DNA from: Prorocentrum cordatum
Taxonomy: Eukaryota > Sar > Dinophyceae > Prorocentrales > Prorocentraceae
Assembly: GCA_963575745.1 (NCBI GenBank)
Contig: CAUYUJ010016059.1
Span: 578,849-642,848 of the forward strand
DNA length: 64,000 bases
Direction of reading: 5' to 3'
The first letter of the stretch is position 1; each line of letters starts with the position of its first letter. Below the pieces are notes generated by a model, which did not search any database, had not been told where the DNA came from, and saw only the letters and a list, made by a program, of their open reading frames with translations. Of this stretch, positions 20,270 to 33,690 are shown piece after piece. The position numbers and the translations under genes were made by a program.

Positions 20270-21171
20270 TCTTCGCGACGTGTTCCAAAGCGAGACATCA
20301 CGGTGGCCGCCGAGCTGGACCACCGGTGCTTCGTGGAGCGGGCCCCCCCCAACCGAGGGATCAAGCTCTACAACGGCCTGGTGCACAACCTCCCCGAATG
20401 GAGGTCCGAGATGCCAATCGAACTGCGGGCTCTTCACAGTTGGGAGAACTATCAACAGACATGGGAAGGGGGCCCAGCATCCATCGAAGCCATCTACTAC
20501 ATAGCACAAGAGGCAGTGCGCAGGGGCCACGTCGACGAGGGCATGGCGTTCCTGCTCACATACGACTGCTATCTACGAGAACAAGACTGGTTACAGCTGA
20601 GAGTGGAGGACGTGCACGTCAGCTACGGTGACTCCAAGGACCCCAGGACGATCAAGGTGGCCATCGAGGCGAGAGCGTCAAGACTGGCCAGGAGCAAGGA
20701 GTGGCCATCGACGACCTGGGGATCGCCATCGTCATTGCTGAGTGTGTGAAGGCACTGGGCAGGCAGGCCCTCGTGTTCGACACCGCCGCGACCCGAGCTG
20801 GATCAGTGTGGAGACAGATTCTTTCGGATGGCGATCTGAATTGGATTGGCCCTAAGCATACTCTACGACACAGAGGACCGAGCCACGACATTCTGCACAA
20901 GAGGCGGTCCATCGCGGAGATCCAACGAGAGGACGATGGACGCAGAGCAAGAGCATGGCAAGATACAGCAGGCCTCACTCGCTCATTGTACACAACGCCC
21001 GACTACCGACGAAAAGCTAAACGAGAAGGACGAGAAGCTCGACATGATCTACGAGTGCTGCTCCGCACCGTGCCCGACACCAGCCCCTGGAGCTCGGCCG
21101 CCAAGGCAGCCAGCGACCTCCTCGGCGAGTACGGTTCCCAGGCCTTCGAGCCCCCAGAAGAGGCGGACTGA
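20270..21171 (+). pseudogene. Tyrosine recombinase of the DIRS-like element
   Basis: The frame at 20303-20660 gives LVHNLPEWRSEMPIELRALH and then FLLTYDCYLREQDWLQLRVE, matching the box-I region that carries the first catalytic Arg (YLRxxDWLxLxxxDV). The sequence then shifts frame near 20660 to read SVKTGQEQGVAIDDLGIA. It continues from 20701 with WIGPKHTLRHRGPSHDILHK, supplying the H-x-x-R pair and the second His, and ends at a stop at 21169-21171. Tyr candidates for the nucleophile lie in TRSLYTTPDYRRKAK. The enzyme would integrate the circular cDNA without target duplication. One frameshift separates the catalytic halves. Confidence 0.75.
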
Positions 21172-24100
21172 GACGTGACGGCTTCGCCGTATGCCCCTCC
21201 CGTCCAGCAGCCTGCTGCAAAACAGTCCTCCTCTGTTCTCGCCCTCCCCTCCCCTCCTTAATGTGCAGAAAGCGCCCCACCCTCCCAAGTCCCATTTCTA
21301 TAGTGCAAACCCAGGTTACGGGGTGTGGGGGTGTTTTCCTGAAATCTGGTCCTCGGCAGCCTTGCCCTGTTTGGGTGCCCTGGTGATCCGGGGCACCTCT
21401 CGAGGCCCAACTGCCGCCGTCGGCGGCAAGCGAACCTTCAGAGCAGCATGCGTCCGTGCTGCGGAGAGTGTGGGAAAAACGATCTCTCTGGCCATCTCCT
21501 CGCACCGTCTCAGAACTCCCCTTCCTCGGCTCCCCTCGGCGGCGCGAGGCCCGGTGGAAGTGGGCGGGGGGCGACCGCGCGCGGAGGCGGGCCTCCTCCC
21601 ACGGCGGCGGGGGGAGAGCCCGGAGAGCTTCCTCGGAAGGCTTGGGGAGCCCTGCGGAAGGAGGAGGAGGAGGAAGATGAGGAGGAGAAGGAGGAGGAGG
21701 AGGAGGAGGAGGAGGGGGAGGAGGAGGAGGAGGAGGGGGAGGAGAGGGGGGAGGGGGAGGAGGAGGGGGAGGGGGAGGAGGGCCCTGCCTTCCCCCCTGG
21801 GCGCGCCGCCGCCCCCTCGAGGACGAGAGGCCCTGCTTGGGAGCGCCCCGCGGGCGCGCAGGGAGCCGCTCCCTCCCAGACCTCGGGCGGCCCGGGCCTG
21901 CCTCGCGCCGCGGGCTGCAGAAGCCCTCGGCCCCCCGCCCTGGGGCAGGAGCGGTCGGCATCGAATCGATGCGTCGGATCGGATCGGAACGTGCATCGGA
22001 TCGTACCACAGCGGCACAGAGACGGCATCCAATCGAATCGGCCGCTCCAGGATGCACAACAGCGCCCTGCAGCCATCGAGCCGCACGAGATCGGCGGAAT
22101 CAGAATCGAAATCGTGTCGTACCGAGCTTGCCAGAATCGACCGCAAACCGGATCGAAATGGACCCTGCAGGGCGAGCTTTTCACCCTGAGTCGTCACGTG
22201 ACGCGCCCCAGGCGCCGAGCGCGGCGAAAGGCACGGCGCGGAGCTCCGAGTCGGTCTGGGCGCTCTCAGCCGGACGGCGACGACGGTGACGGCGACGGCG
22301 ACGGCGACGATGACAGGAGGAGGAGGAGGAGGAGGAGGAGGAGGAGGAGGAGGAGGAGGAGGAGGAGGAGGAGGAGGAAGAACGACGATGGCGGATGGCG
22401 TTGACGAGGGCGACGACGACATCCTGGCCAGACTTCCGCAGAGAATCTGGCCGTGGCGATGAGAAGGGCCCCAACCCAGGAAGCCGCGAGAAAAATGCGC
22501 GGAGCGCGGTCCTCGGAACCCTGACAGCGCAGAAAGCTTCGCTGGCTGCGCCGCAGGGCGCGGTGCTCCTGATCCAGCAGGCTCAGGACGGTCGCCTTTA
22601 GATCGGCGGGCCTCTGCGTCGAGTGCAGCACGACAGCGACCACTGAAGGCCGGGGCCTCTCGCCGTTCTGGCGCACGCTGGGTACTCCTCACTTTCCTCC
22701 AGGTCCTCGCTATCCACGCCATCATCCTCGTCCTCGTCCTGCTCCTCCTCCCCTCCTCATCCTCATCCTCCGCCCCTCGCGCTCTCCTCCTCCCCCCAGA
22801 CGGCCCAAGACCGCCCAAAGAGGGCACCAAGGGGACCTGAAGACCAGCCTAGGCGACCCATATGATCCTGCCCAAGAAAACATCCCATTGTAGCTTCTGT
22901 TGTCATCATGCTACCGTGCGAGACGCTAGAGCAAAAAGCCTAAGGGACTTTTCTGGCCACGGCATGCTTCGACCACGAATCGCCCCTCCGACTAAATATA
23001 AGAAACGGTCTGGAGACCAGGCCCCATCCTGAGGCCCCCCAAACAAATCCTCAGTGCAGCGTCTTGACTATGCTGAAATCCTTGTCTTTTTGCCCGTCGT
23101 TGATATCGCCGTCGTCATATACGTCTTACTCCTTCTCCCCAAGATCCCAGAGCACCCAACCCTGTCAGAGCCAATCAACACCTCTATCGTGTCCCTTCTC
23201 CTCCTCCTCCTCCTCCTCCTCCTCCTCCTCCTCCTCGCCTTCTCCTCCTCCCCCTTTTCCTCCTCCCCCATCCTCCCCCACTGCCTCCACAAAGGACAAT
23301 GAAAACGGCGACGAGGGCGACGACGATGGCGACAACGGGGACGAAAATGAGTAGCTAACGAAGTCGGAGGCCCTCCCCCAACTTGAAACAATGTGACATT
23401 GATACCGGAAACTATGTCTCGGTCCACACCCTCGCATGGAGCACGCCGGCAATGGCGCCACGCAAACCGCGCATTCTTTCCTGGCTGCGCGCACGCGTAA
23501 AGCTTTCGATTAACCCTGCGCCGTTCACTCACCGATGACGTCTGTGCCCCCCTCCCCAGTTGAGCTCTCTGCCCTTGTCGCTGTGCACCCTGCCGCGTTG
23601 ACGACCGAGTCTAGTTGAAGAAATATGTTTCTGAAAATAAAGAATATCTAGCAATACCGGTTTGTTCACAACAAGAAAACGCAGTGCATAATAACTCGCA
23701 CATGTCCCCCTCAGGAGCGAGAGCGAATTTCATATTTACCTCCGAAAAACGAGCATGCAACAAAACATAAACTCTGGTGTCGGATCTTATGACTGTTTCC
23801 TCGTTGGGGCCGCTTTGCACTCAAAAAGAAGCCCCGTACCCCCCCCCCGCGCGACCCTGGACGAGCAATGCGCGCAACGGAGACCATTCTATTCGACGCC
23901 CTACTTGCTCGAACTAGAATGAGGCCTGCCCGGGCCACAACCGAAGGACTTGCGACCAACAACCCAAGACACCAGGACGATACAATCGGACCTAGGCCAG
24001 AATAACATCCCTCAAGAACATGAGACCTTCCGTCGGCTAGAATCAACAGAACATCCAAGCATACCCTCCCCAGGATGCACAAGAACATCCAACAGCCACG

Positions 24101-24850
24101 AGGAACTCTAGGGTACCCTCCCCGAACCGACCTCGATCTGATACCTCGGTCCGACCGTAAACCACCTTCGAATCAAGAGACGGCCTGAACATTAATGGGA
24201 TAACGTTGTTTTAAATTCGCGAGGGCAGCGGCTGGGCCTCAGATTCGACTGGCGAATGGCGACAAAGGGGCGGTGGCGGCACCAGCGACAGCGGTGGCGA
24301 GGACGTCACACACGACGACGACTGCGGCGACGGCAATCACGAGGGCGACGGCGGCTGCGGAGGCGGCGACAAGCAGTCCCTGGGGGACATCGCATGTCGC
24401 GCGAGACTCAGAGATGTCTAGAAGAGACACCCGGAAGCCCAACAACGAAAAAACAGGGTGCGCCGGTCTCGAGCGCCGGGCCGTGCGTCGACGACGCTGC
24501 CACGCTGCTGCAGCCCCAGCGAGCACGCGCGTGTGTGTGTGGTGAGATGTGGTGAGGGCCTGCGGCCACCCTCTTCGTGGACTTTCGCCCGACTCCGCAA
24601 CGCAGCTGCGAGCGCGGCCGCGACACCGAAAGGTGTTTGGTGTGGAGGGCGCACCGCGCGCCATCGAAGAATGAGGTGGTTGATGTCGCGCTGCCCTTAG
24701 CAAAAACGTCCAGATTCCCGGGCCTTCGGTGTGCCCTCGGACCACGACGACGGCAAAGACAGCGACGACGGCAGCAGCGACGACGACGGCGCCAACCGCG
24801 CCACGACGACCACGAAGACGGCAGCGCGGCGACGGCTCGCACCTTAGATG
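21172..24850. other. 3.7 kb without a supported gene; triplet tracts
   Basis: GAG tracts at about 21656-21780 and 22316-22379, a GATCGGATCGGA-rich patch (about 21960-22040) and a CTC tract (about 23200-23270). The stretch 23360-24240 is ordinary unique-looking sequence with no convincing frame. GACGGCGGC-type triplets appear at 24250-24370 and 24740-24830. Long frames across the triplets are compositional. Confidence 0.5.
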
Positions 24851-25061
24851 CCTCCTGGATGGGGTCGAAGCAGATGGGGTCGGAAGATCGTGCTGCATCG
24901 GGGATGCATCGCCGATGCATTGGCGGTGCACCGGCGACGTCGGCCATGCAGCGGCGCCGCCGGCGTGGAGAAAATTTGGCTCCACATCAAGCCGCATCGC
25001 CGATGCATTGGCGATGCGGCGCGATCCTCCGACCCCATCTACTCCGACCCCATCTGGGAGG
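24851..25061. mobile_element. Foldback element with ~75-bp inverted arms
   Basis: The left arm begins CCTCCTGGATGGGGTCGAAG, with a second ATGGGGTCGG, then GATGCATCGCCGATGCATTGG. The right arm is the approximate reverse complement: GCATCGCCGATGCATTGGCG, GATGCGGCGCGATCC, then two CGACCCCATCT repeats and GGGAGG. The centre (about 24930-24990) is not shared. A solo right arm is at 13671. It is probably non-autonomous. Confidence 0.75.
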
Positions 25062-26875
25062 CCTAGACACCGGGAGGTCTCTATAGGAGGTCCCATCCTC
25101 CGGGGTCCTCTGGGCTCTTCATGGGGCCTCTGCCGTGGTCCCTGGAGGCCCCCCGAAGAGGGTCCCCAGTGTCCAGAGGTCCCCAGCCCCGAAAGGCCTC
25201 CAGAGGCCAAATCAAAGGAATGATAAGTTCAATGCCTGGAGCCTCGATCGACCCTCGAGCCTTGAACATCCGACGACGACTACATAGGCGGCAACGTCGA
25301 ATACGACGACCATCTTGCGAACATGTGTTTTGATCTTGCGGACAGATGATTTGCCTCTCGCTGCCCGTTGCACCCCCCCGCGAAGTCTTTCGAACAACCC
25401 CCTTTGTGGGTGCTTCTTTTCATGCCAACTCCTAAGAGTAGCAAGCATTTAACAGAAAACTTCGTTTACGCACCGCGCCGCCATGGCCGCCATGCGAACT
25501 AGCGCGCCCGCGGGCAACACCGACTTGAGTGAATTGCTAGGAGAACTCGGAATGGAGCGCATCTCCTGAGTTTGGAGGCCCCAATGGCGTCTCAGGGTAA
25601 ACGTTGAGGAAATATCGAACGGATGCCGTTGAAGTCGCAGCTGGGCCTTCACTATCTTGAATGAGTTGCCGGGAAATCCCGGGCCTGAGCGTCATTCCTG
25701 AGCTCGGGGGCCACTTCGGCCATGGCGTCATGGAGTAAATCGCGAAGAGGTATCAAGCGGGAGCCGTTGTCGTCCTAGTTGGGCCTTTGCCAACTTGACT
25801 GACTCCCTAGTTAGTCTTGGGCGGGAGCGCCATACCTGCAGCCGGCGTCAAGGCGAGAGCGCGCGGAACAGCCAAGCTATCCACGTAAAGTAAGCATTCG
25901 ACGACAACGACGGCTGCGGCGACAATAACGGGGCGGCGACGACTCCCACGGCGGCTACGACGACCGACAAGGGCCAAAACATACAGAAACCTTGCTCCTC
26001 GAGCCGAACGTCCATCCTCGATCTTCGATCGCCCCCAAACGTTTCTCAAACTTCGGACGCCGGTGTGCTGGACCCAATCGTTCTGCGGCATTCCGGGAGC
26101 TGGATCGATCCGCGAGGTCCCCAGGCGAAGACGCCCGGCGTGAAACGATTACAGCCGAAGGATCTCGGAGAGGTCTGGGCCGAGCCCGGAGCCAGGCGAT
26201 CTGACACACCGTCATTTCTCCTTTTCCAGAAAAAGGGTTCCCCAGAATTCCCGAACCCTTCCTCATGCTGTGTATCCTGTGTCGTTTAACTCACGATCCT
26301 GGGGCACCGAAAGGGCCCCCCGAGGCCGAAAATTGCCAAAATCCTTTGGTCGTGATTCGTTCAGCGAAGCTGGTGGGCTTGGGCGTAAGACGTTTGGCAT
26401 GAGGCCTCTCCTGGGGTGCGTTCACATGCTATCTGAAACGACTCTAGCTCCAGTAGGCATCGACCCTCGAAACTCAAGCCCGAGGCCGAAAACGGCGAAA
26501 AAACTCGCGTCCGCGGTCTGGGAGAAGAGTCTGACATAACGGATAAGACATATACATTTCCCAGCCATCCTGTGTTGGGTCCTCTCGTTTTGAAAAGACA
26601 GCGCCCCGCGTTCCTCCTCCTCTGCTTTCCTCTCCTCTCCTCTCCCCATCCTCCCTCCTCCCACCCACGCAGTCCAGGGACAGCGCTTTGTGGCCCCAAG
26701 CGAAACTTCACCGAAGGTCCCAGTGGCGCAGTTCGCGTGCGTGTCCCCCGCAGGAGCAGGTCATCCTCCACTCTTGCCCCTGCCGCGAAGCGACCGGCGC
26801 GCTTATCTTCGCGCCCAGCGTGCCCGCGCCATCATGTGTGTACTTTCGTTGTTTGAGTGTTGTGCTGGAAGCACA
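25062..26875. other. Intergenic sequence with ~135-bp tandem pair
   Basis: No gene seen. Between about 25545 and 25800 two diverged copies of a ~135-bp unit share TTCCTGAG/CTCCTGAG, ATGGCGTC, GAGCCGTTG/ATGCCGTTG and GTTGGGCCTT/GCTGGGCCTT. The phrase GAGGCCGAAAA recurs near 26328 and 26481 and again at 47777. CTCCTC-rich sequence lies near 26615-26665. Confidence 0.5.
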
Positions 26876-27046
26876 TTGGCGGCGCGCAGAGGGATAGGGG
26901 GAGAACGGAAGGCTTCTTAGCAGAAGGAGGCTGCTTCTCAGAAGGCGACGGCCTCACATCTGCAGAAAAGGCCCGCGCCTTCCCAGAAGCAGGGGTGCTT
27001 CTAAGAAGCCTTCCCCGCTTCCCCCTGCCCGCCTCGGCGGACAGCG
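26876..27046. mobile_element. MITE-like inverted-repeat element
   Basis: The left end reads GGCGGCGCGCAGAGGG then GGGGGAGAACGGAAGGCTTC. The right end is its approximate inverse: CTAAGAAGCCTTCCCCGCTT, then CCCCCTGCCCGCC. The inside contains CTTCTCAGAAGGC and CTTCCCAGAAGC palindromes as in the copies at 48208 and 56048. No clear target duplication. Confidence 0.5.
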
Positions 27047-28054
27047 CGACGGCGACGACGGAGGGACGAGGGAGGCGGGACGGCGACGACGGTGGCCGAG
27101 CAAAACCCGAGGGAGGCGCGACGGCGATGACGGCCGCGGCGGGCCCCTGCGCCGCGCGGGCGCCCCCAGCGAGCAGCAGCGGGACGCCGCGCAGCCGCCC
27201 CGCGGCCCGCCACGCCGGGCGCGGCGGCGCGCAGTTGCCGCCCCCGCCCAACCGGCGGTGCCACTGCAGCCACATGGACTCGAGGTCGCCTCGCCGTGCA
27301 CAACCGGGAATATGATCAAGAGTGTCATGACTTCAGACATCTGGGCCGGCTTCCCGGGAGCTTCTTCAAACAAGCCTGGGTCGCCTGTTCGCGTGAACGC
27401 TCGGGGGGGGGGGCGGGGCGAAGACGCTCAAGGATCTGGGCCAGCTCTCCGGCAAGTTGGTCAAGAAGCGCTGGCCCAGTTTTTGTTTGGAGGTATCTGA
27501 ATCAGATGCTCGACGGTGTGTATGTTGCTTTTGGGTTCGCTCATGCGTATGACCTTCTTGGGAACAGGAAAGGCAAGGGAAACAAAACATAGCACCCCAC
27601 TAAACATGTCTACATATGTGTATGCAGGTGTGCATCATTAAATGATTAATCCCACCAGCCCTTTGGGCGTGAGTGGTTTAGCGAGCTCTCTCTGTTCTCA
27701 ACCCCCCAACCCCCCTTCTTCCCCTTCGGGGAGGGGTATACCCCTCCCCCTTACCCCCTCCCCCTGGACCTGGAGAGGGAGTCCCGCGGGTGGTCAGGGG
27801 GGTCTTTTTCGACGCCTGGGAGGGCCAAAAAACGACTACCCTCACGAGGATTCTGGCCCCGACGGGGGGGCCCTCTTGTAGCCCCCTCCTCTTCTGTGAA
27901 CCCAAAATCTATGTTTTTACTAGGGTTTTGGCCCCATTTTGGCCTCCCGAGGGGGCCGCGCTCATCTTCCTTCATAGCAAAATCATTGAGGCGCCGAAGA
28001 CGCCCCAAGAGGCCTCCGAGCAGCTTCCAAAAGACATCTACGACTACCCTTCCC
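27047..28054. other. GC-rich intergenic stretch
   Basis: GACGGCGACGACGG repeats near 27045-27130, then ordinary sequence with G- and C-homopolymer runs. From about 27880 to 28040, the phrase TTTTGGCCCCATTTTGGCCT and CCCCAAGAGGCC precede the CTA array, a pairing partly repeated before 44000. No gene supported. Confidence 0.45.
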
Positions 28055-28857
<803 letters not shown>

Positions 28858-29039
28858 GATCCTACTGGTACAACCTCTACCACTACGACTAGGAGCCGAA
28901 GAGGAGGAAGAGGAGGGGGGAGAGAAGGCGATGGGAGGCAAGACAGAAGGCGGTCGTTCACCAGTCTTACACGTAACCGACTCTGTCGACTCACGCGACG
29001 GCGACGTCCTGGACCAGAATGCATGTGGTGTGCGTCGTT

Positions 29040-29870
29040 GGGGCCCCTCGCCCTGGTGTGAGTCGTTCGGGCTCTTCCTTGTGTGAGTCGTTCGGGCCCC
29101 TCGCCGAACGACTCACACATCGAGGAGGGGCCCGAACGACTCTGTCCAGGAGGGGGGACCCGAACTACTCACACCAGGAGGAGGGGCCCGAACGACTCAC
29201 ACCACGAAGAGCCCGAACGACTCACACCACAAGGAGGAGCCCGAACGACTCATACCAGGACGAGGCGCCCGACCCATTCACACCACGAGGAGCCCGAACG
29301 ACTCACACCACGACGCGGGCCTCGAACGACTCACACCAGGACGAGGCGCCCGACCCAGTCACACCACGAGGAGCCCGAACGACTCACACCACGTCGCGGG
29401 CCTCGAACGACTCACACCACGAGGAGCCCGAACGAGTCACACCAGGAGGAGGGGCAGCGCTCATACAAGCCCCCCAAGAAGGCCCCCAGAGGTCCACCAT
29501 ATGGCCCCAAGAGGTCCCCAGATGGCCCACAAGAGGTCCCCAGGAGGCACCACGACGCCTCCATGAGGCCCCAAAGATACCCCCAAGAGGTCCCCAAGAG
29601 GCCCCCAAGAGGCCCCAAGACGCCCCCAAGCAGCCCCCAAGAGGCCCCACGAGGAGCCCGAACGACTCACACCAGGACGAGGGGCCCCAACGACGCACAC
29701 CACGAAGAGCCCGAACGACTCACACCACAAGGAGGGGCCCGAACGACTCATACCAGGACGAGGCGCCCGACCGACTCACACCACGAGGAGCCCGAACGAC
29801 TCACACCACGACGCGGGTCTCGAACGACTCAGAACACGAGGAGCCCGAACGAGTCACACTAGGAGAAGGC
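29040..29870 (+). repeat. CCCGAACGACTCACAC repeat array 1
   Basis: Alternating 25-bp (CACGAGGAGCCCGAACGACT+CACAC) and 28-bp (CAGGACGAGGGGCCCGAACG+ACTCACAC) units. At the start the unit appears in inverted orientation (GTGTGAGTCGTTCGGG at about 29056 and 29079), facing direct copies from 29105, so the array can fold. A separate short tandem of GGCCCCCAAGAGG phrases occupies about 29465-29655. Confidence 0.95.
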
Positions 29871-30060
29871 AGCGCTCATACTACTACCAGTACTACAACT
29901 GATCCTACTGGTACTACTTCTACTACTACGACTAGGAGCCGAAGAGGAGGAAGAGGAGGAGGGAGAGAAGGCGATGGGAGGCAAGACAGAAGGCGGTCGT
30001 CCTCGAGTCCTACACGTAACCGACTCTGTCGACTCACACGTCGGCGACGTCCTCGACCAG

Positions 30061-30847
<787 letters not shown>

Positions 30848-31039
30848 GATCCTACTGGTACTACTTCTACTACTACGATTAGGAACCGAAGAGGAAGAAG
30901 AGGAGGGAGAGAAGGCGATGGGAGGCAAGACAGAAGGCGGTCGTTCACAAGTCCTACACGTAACCGGCTCTGTCGACTCACACGACGGCGACGTCCTGGA
31001 CCAGAATGCATGTGGTGTGCGTCGTTGGGGCCCCTCGCC

Positions 31040-31800
31040 CTGGTGTGAGTCGTTCGGGCTCTTCCTTCTGTGAGTCGTTTGGGCCCCTCGCCGAACGACT
31101 CACACATCGAGGAGGGGCCCGAACGACTCTGTCCAGGAGGGGGGACCCGAACTACTCACACCAGGAGGAGGGGCCCGAACGACTCACACCACGAAGAGCC
31201 CGACCCATTCACACCACGAGGGGCCCGAACGACTCACACCACGACGCGGGCCTCGAACGACTCACACCAGGACGAGGCGCCCGACCCAGCCACACCACGA
31301 GGAGCCCGAACGACTCACACCACGTCGCGGGCCTCGAACGACTCACACCACGAGGAACCCGAACGAGTCACACCAGGAGGAGGGGCAGCGCTCATACAAG
31401 CCCCCCAAGAAGGCCCCCAGAGGTCCACCATATGGCCCCAAGAGGTCCCCAGATGGCCCACAAGAGGTCCCCAGGAAGCACCACGACGCCTCCATGAGGC
31501 CCCAAAGATACCCCCAAGAGGTCCCCAAGAGGCCCCCAAGAGGCCCCAAGACGCCCCCAAGCAGCCCCCAAGAGGCCCCACGAGGAGCCCGAACGACTCA
31601 CACCTGGACGAGGGGCCCGAACGACTCACACCACGAAGAGCCCGAACGACTCACACCGCAAGGAGGGGCCCGAACGACTCATACCAGGACGAAGCGCCCG
31701 ACCGACTCACACCACGAGGAGCCCGAACGACTCACACCACGACGCGGGTCTCGAACGACTCAGAACACGAGGAGCCCGAACGAGTCACACTAAGGAGAAG
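31040..31800 (+). repeat. CCCGAACGACTCACAC repeat array 2
   Basis: Near-identical copy of 29040-29870, including the inverted opening pair and the GGCCCCCAAGAGG tandem (about 31395-31585). It lacks about two repeat units present in array 1. Confidence 0.95.
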
Positions 31801-32230
31801 GCAGCGCTCATACTACTACCAGTACTACAAATGATCCTACTGGTACTACTTCTACTACTACGACTAGGAGCCGAAGAGGAGGAAGAGGAGGAGAGAGAGA
31901 GAGAGAGAGAGAGAGAAGGCGACGGGAGGCAAGCCAGAAGGCGGTCGTCCTCGAGTCCTACACGTAACCGGCTCTGTCGACTCACACGTCGGCGACGTCC
32001 TCGACCAGAATGCAGGTGGTGTGCGTCGTTGGGGCCCCTCGCCCTGGTGTGAGTAGTTCGGGCCCTTCCTAGTGTGAGTCGTTCGGGCCCCTCGCCGAAC
32101 GACTCACACATCGGTGTGAGTCGTTCGGGCCCGTCGCCGAACGACTCATACATCGAGGAGGGGCCCGAACGACTCTGTCCAGGAGGGGGGGCCCGAACTA
32201 CTCACACCAGGAGGAGAGCGCCGAACGAAT

Positions 32231-32997
32231 CCACTGCACCGCGCTAGCGGCCACACCCGCCCATTATTGATGCAGCGGTGTCTCACAAGGTACTCCCAGT
32301 ACTGGACGAGAGACTATACACCATCTCCGCCCACTGCCGGACACCCGAAGGAACCCCGCAATCACCAAGAATAGGAGGCAATAGCGGCGAGTACACTAAC
32401 CAGCACCATCACCTCAGCAGAATAACAAGCACCAGTACAGAATACAGAAACCAGTACCAGCGAACCCACCAACAGAAACTCAATTGAGGAAACACCTCGT
32501 CTCCCCACTCGCTCTGCCCAGTCGTCCAATCCACTGCATCCGAGGCAATAGCGGCGAGTACACTAACCAGCACCATCACCTCAGCAGAATAACAAGCACC
32601 AGTACAGAATACAGAAACCAGTACCAGCGAACCCACGAACAGAAACTCAATTGAGGAAACATCTCGTCTCCCCACTCGCTCTCCCCAGTCGCCCAATCCA
32701 CTGTATCCAAACGTCTTCTCACCAACGAACCATCACCGAGCACAGAGACCCGCACTCCCACCAGAACTCGGTAACCAGCACCATCACGGAGTACACTAAT
32801 CAACACCAGAGAACCAAGGCACGAGAGACTATATACCATCTCATCCCAGTGCTGGACACCCGAAGCAATAACGGCGAGTACGATAAAAAGCACCATCACC
32901 TGAGCAGAATAACCAGCACCATTACAGAATACAGAAACCAGCACCACAGGTAGCGTCGCCAGTAGTACAACTGAGACGACGAGCTCCGCGCTGAACC
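32231..32997. repeat. Tandem 166-bp repeat and dispersed block shared with 38.8 kb
   Basis: GAATCCACTGCACCG near 32227 starts a block that recurs, diverged, at about 38805-39140; both copies share GCGGCCACACC, CCCAGTACTG, CACCTCAGCAGAATAA and CAACTCGCTC/CCACTCGCTC. Within it, GGCAATAGCGGCGAGTACAC begins at 32377 and again at 32543 (166-bp period), and a third, more diverged copy follows. No gene supported. Confidence 0.8.
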
Positions 32998-33690
32998 TCA
33001 TCGTCCCCAGACTTTGCTCCACCATTCTGATATCGGTTGCAACTCGTCCAAGAACTTGCGGTCGTCGGCGGATATCGCTCCGTCGCTGCCCGGCCAGCGT
33101 TTCTCTCCGAAAAAGACGGGGGTCAGCGGGCATTTGGCCTGGTGAATGCGGCAATGGCACTTGCACTTTCGCTGGCTCTTCTGCAGTGCTTTGCGCAGGT
33201 GGCGCACTCTTTCTTCGACGTCAGCGACGCACTCCTTGCACTGTAGCTTCATGCGATTGCGATGCTTGTGATTCTTCAGTAGCGTTTGGTTGAACTTCCG
33301 GGCGCCGGAACTGCAAGTGCACCTCTGGCACATGTACGTTTCCAGATCCGTCGGGTCGAATCCTAGCGCACGGCATGCTTTGCAAACCAAAATTGTGCCC
33401 TTTGAAGACGCGTGATTCTTGCGTTCAGACTTCGACCAGTACTTCAGTTCATACGCCGTTGTACATTTCCCACACCGCAGCTTCGTCTGACAGTCCAGGC
33501 ACACCACGCGGGCCTGCTCCCGCCTCTTCGCGTTGTACAGCACGTACTTGTCGAACGCGAGGCTGCCCAAGTCACACTGGTGCTCGTCGATGTTGCCGGG
33601 TGCGAACCCTCGCTGCGCGCAGCCCGGGCACGCGAGGTCTCTATCGTCATGCCGATGATGTATCGACAGGTCTTGCAGAACATGGAGACC
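32998..33690 (-). CDS. Cys-rich zinc-binding-like protein, C-terminal part of the Helitron-like gene
   Basis: Reading from about 33690 down to a TGA at 32998-33000. Repeated Cys pairs are CPGC, CLDC, CGKC, CKAC, CQRC, CKEC and CKCHC with His nearby, spaced like successive zinc ribbons. The last segment (VFFGEKRWPGSDGAISADDR) ends ISEWWSKVWGR, an ending I associate with Cys-rich proteins in dinoflagellate genomes. It is probably nucleic-acid or protein binding. On the same strand, the PIF1-type helicase fragment lies upstream beyond an inserted GACTCACAC array, so it may be the tail of the same gene. The frame stays open further upstream, but that part is repeat sequence (about 33720-33792) and no start codon is convincing. 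Confidence 0.55.
   Translation of the reverse strand, partial: GLHVLQDLSIHHRHDDRDLACPGCAQRGFAPGNIDEHQCDLGSLAFDKYVLYNAKRREQARVVCLDCQTKLRCGKCTTAYELKYWSKSERKNHASSKGTILVCKACRALGFDPTDLETYMCQRCTCSSGARKFNQTLLKNHKHRNRMKLQCKECVADVEERVRHLRKALQKSQRKCKCHCRIHQAKCPLTPVFFGEKRWPGSDGAISADDRKFLDELQPISEWWSKVWGR

Larger units (their letters stand above)
14790..21171 (+). mobile_element. Decayed DIRS-like retroelement with methyltransferase domain
   Basis: Domains on the plus strand in order: gag-like region (14.84-16.73 kb), reverse transcriptase (17.2-18.6), cytosine-methyltransferase-like domain (18.76-19.24), RNase H (19.44-19.89), tyrosine recombinase (20.3-21.17). DIRS-order elements are defined by a tyrosine recombinase in place of an integrase and often carry a methyltransferase domain. 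Retroelements with captured cytosine methyltransferases are known from dinoflagellates. Many frameshifts and stops show that this copy is dead. I could not identify the split or inverted terminal repeats, so the ends are those of recognisable coding sequence. Confidence 0.75.

Noticed and set aside
29094-29870. Long plus-strand frames with repeated DSHHEEPERLTP / THTRTR peptides
   Set aside because: These peptides are translations of the 25-28 bp non-coding tandem repeat. Unit length is not constantly a multiple of three and both strands are open.
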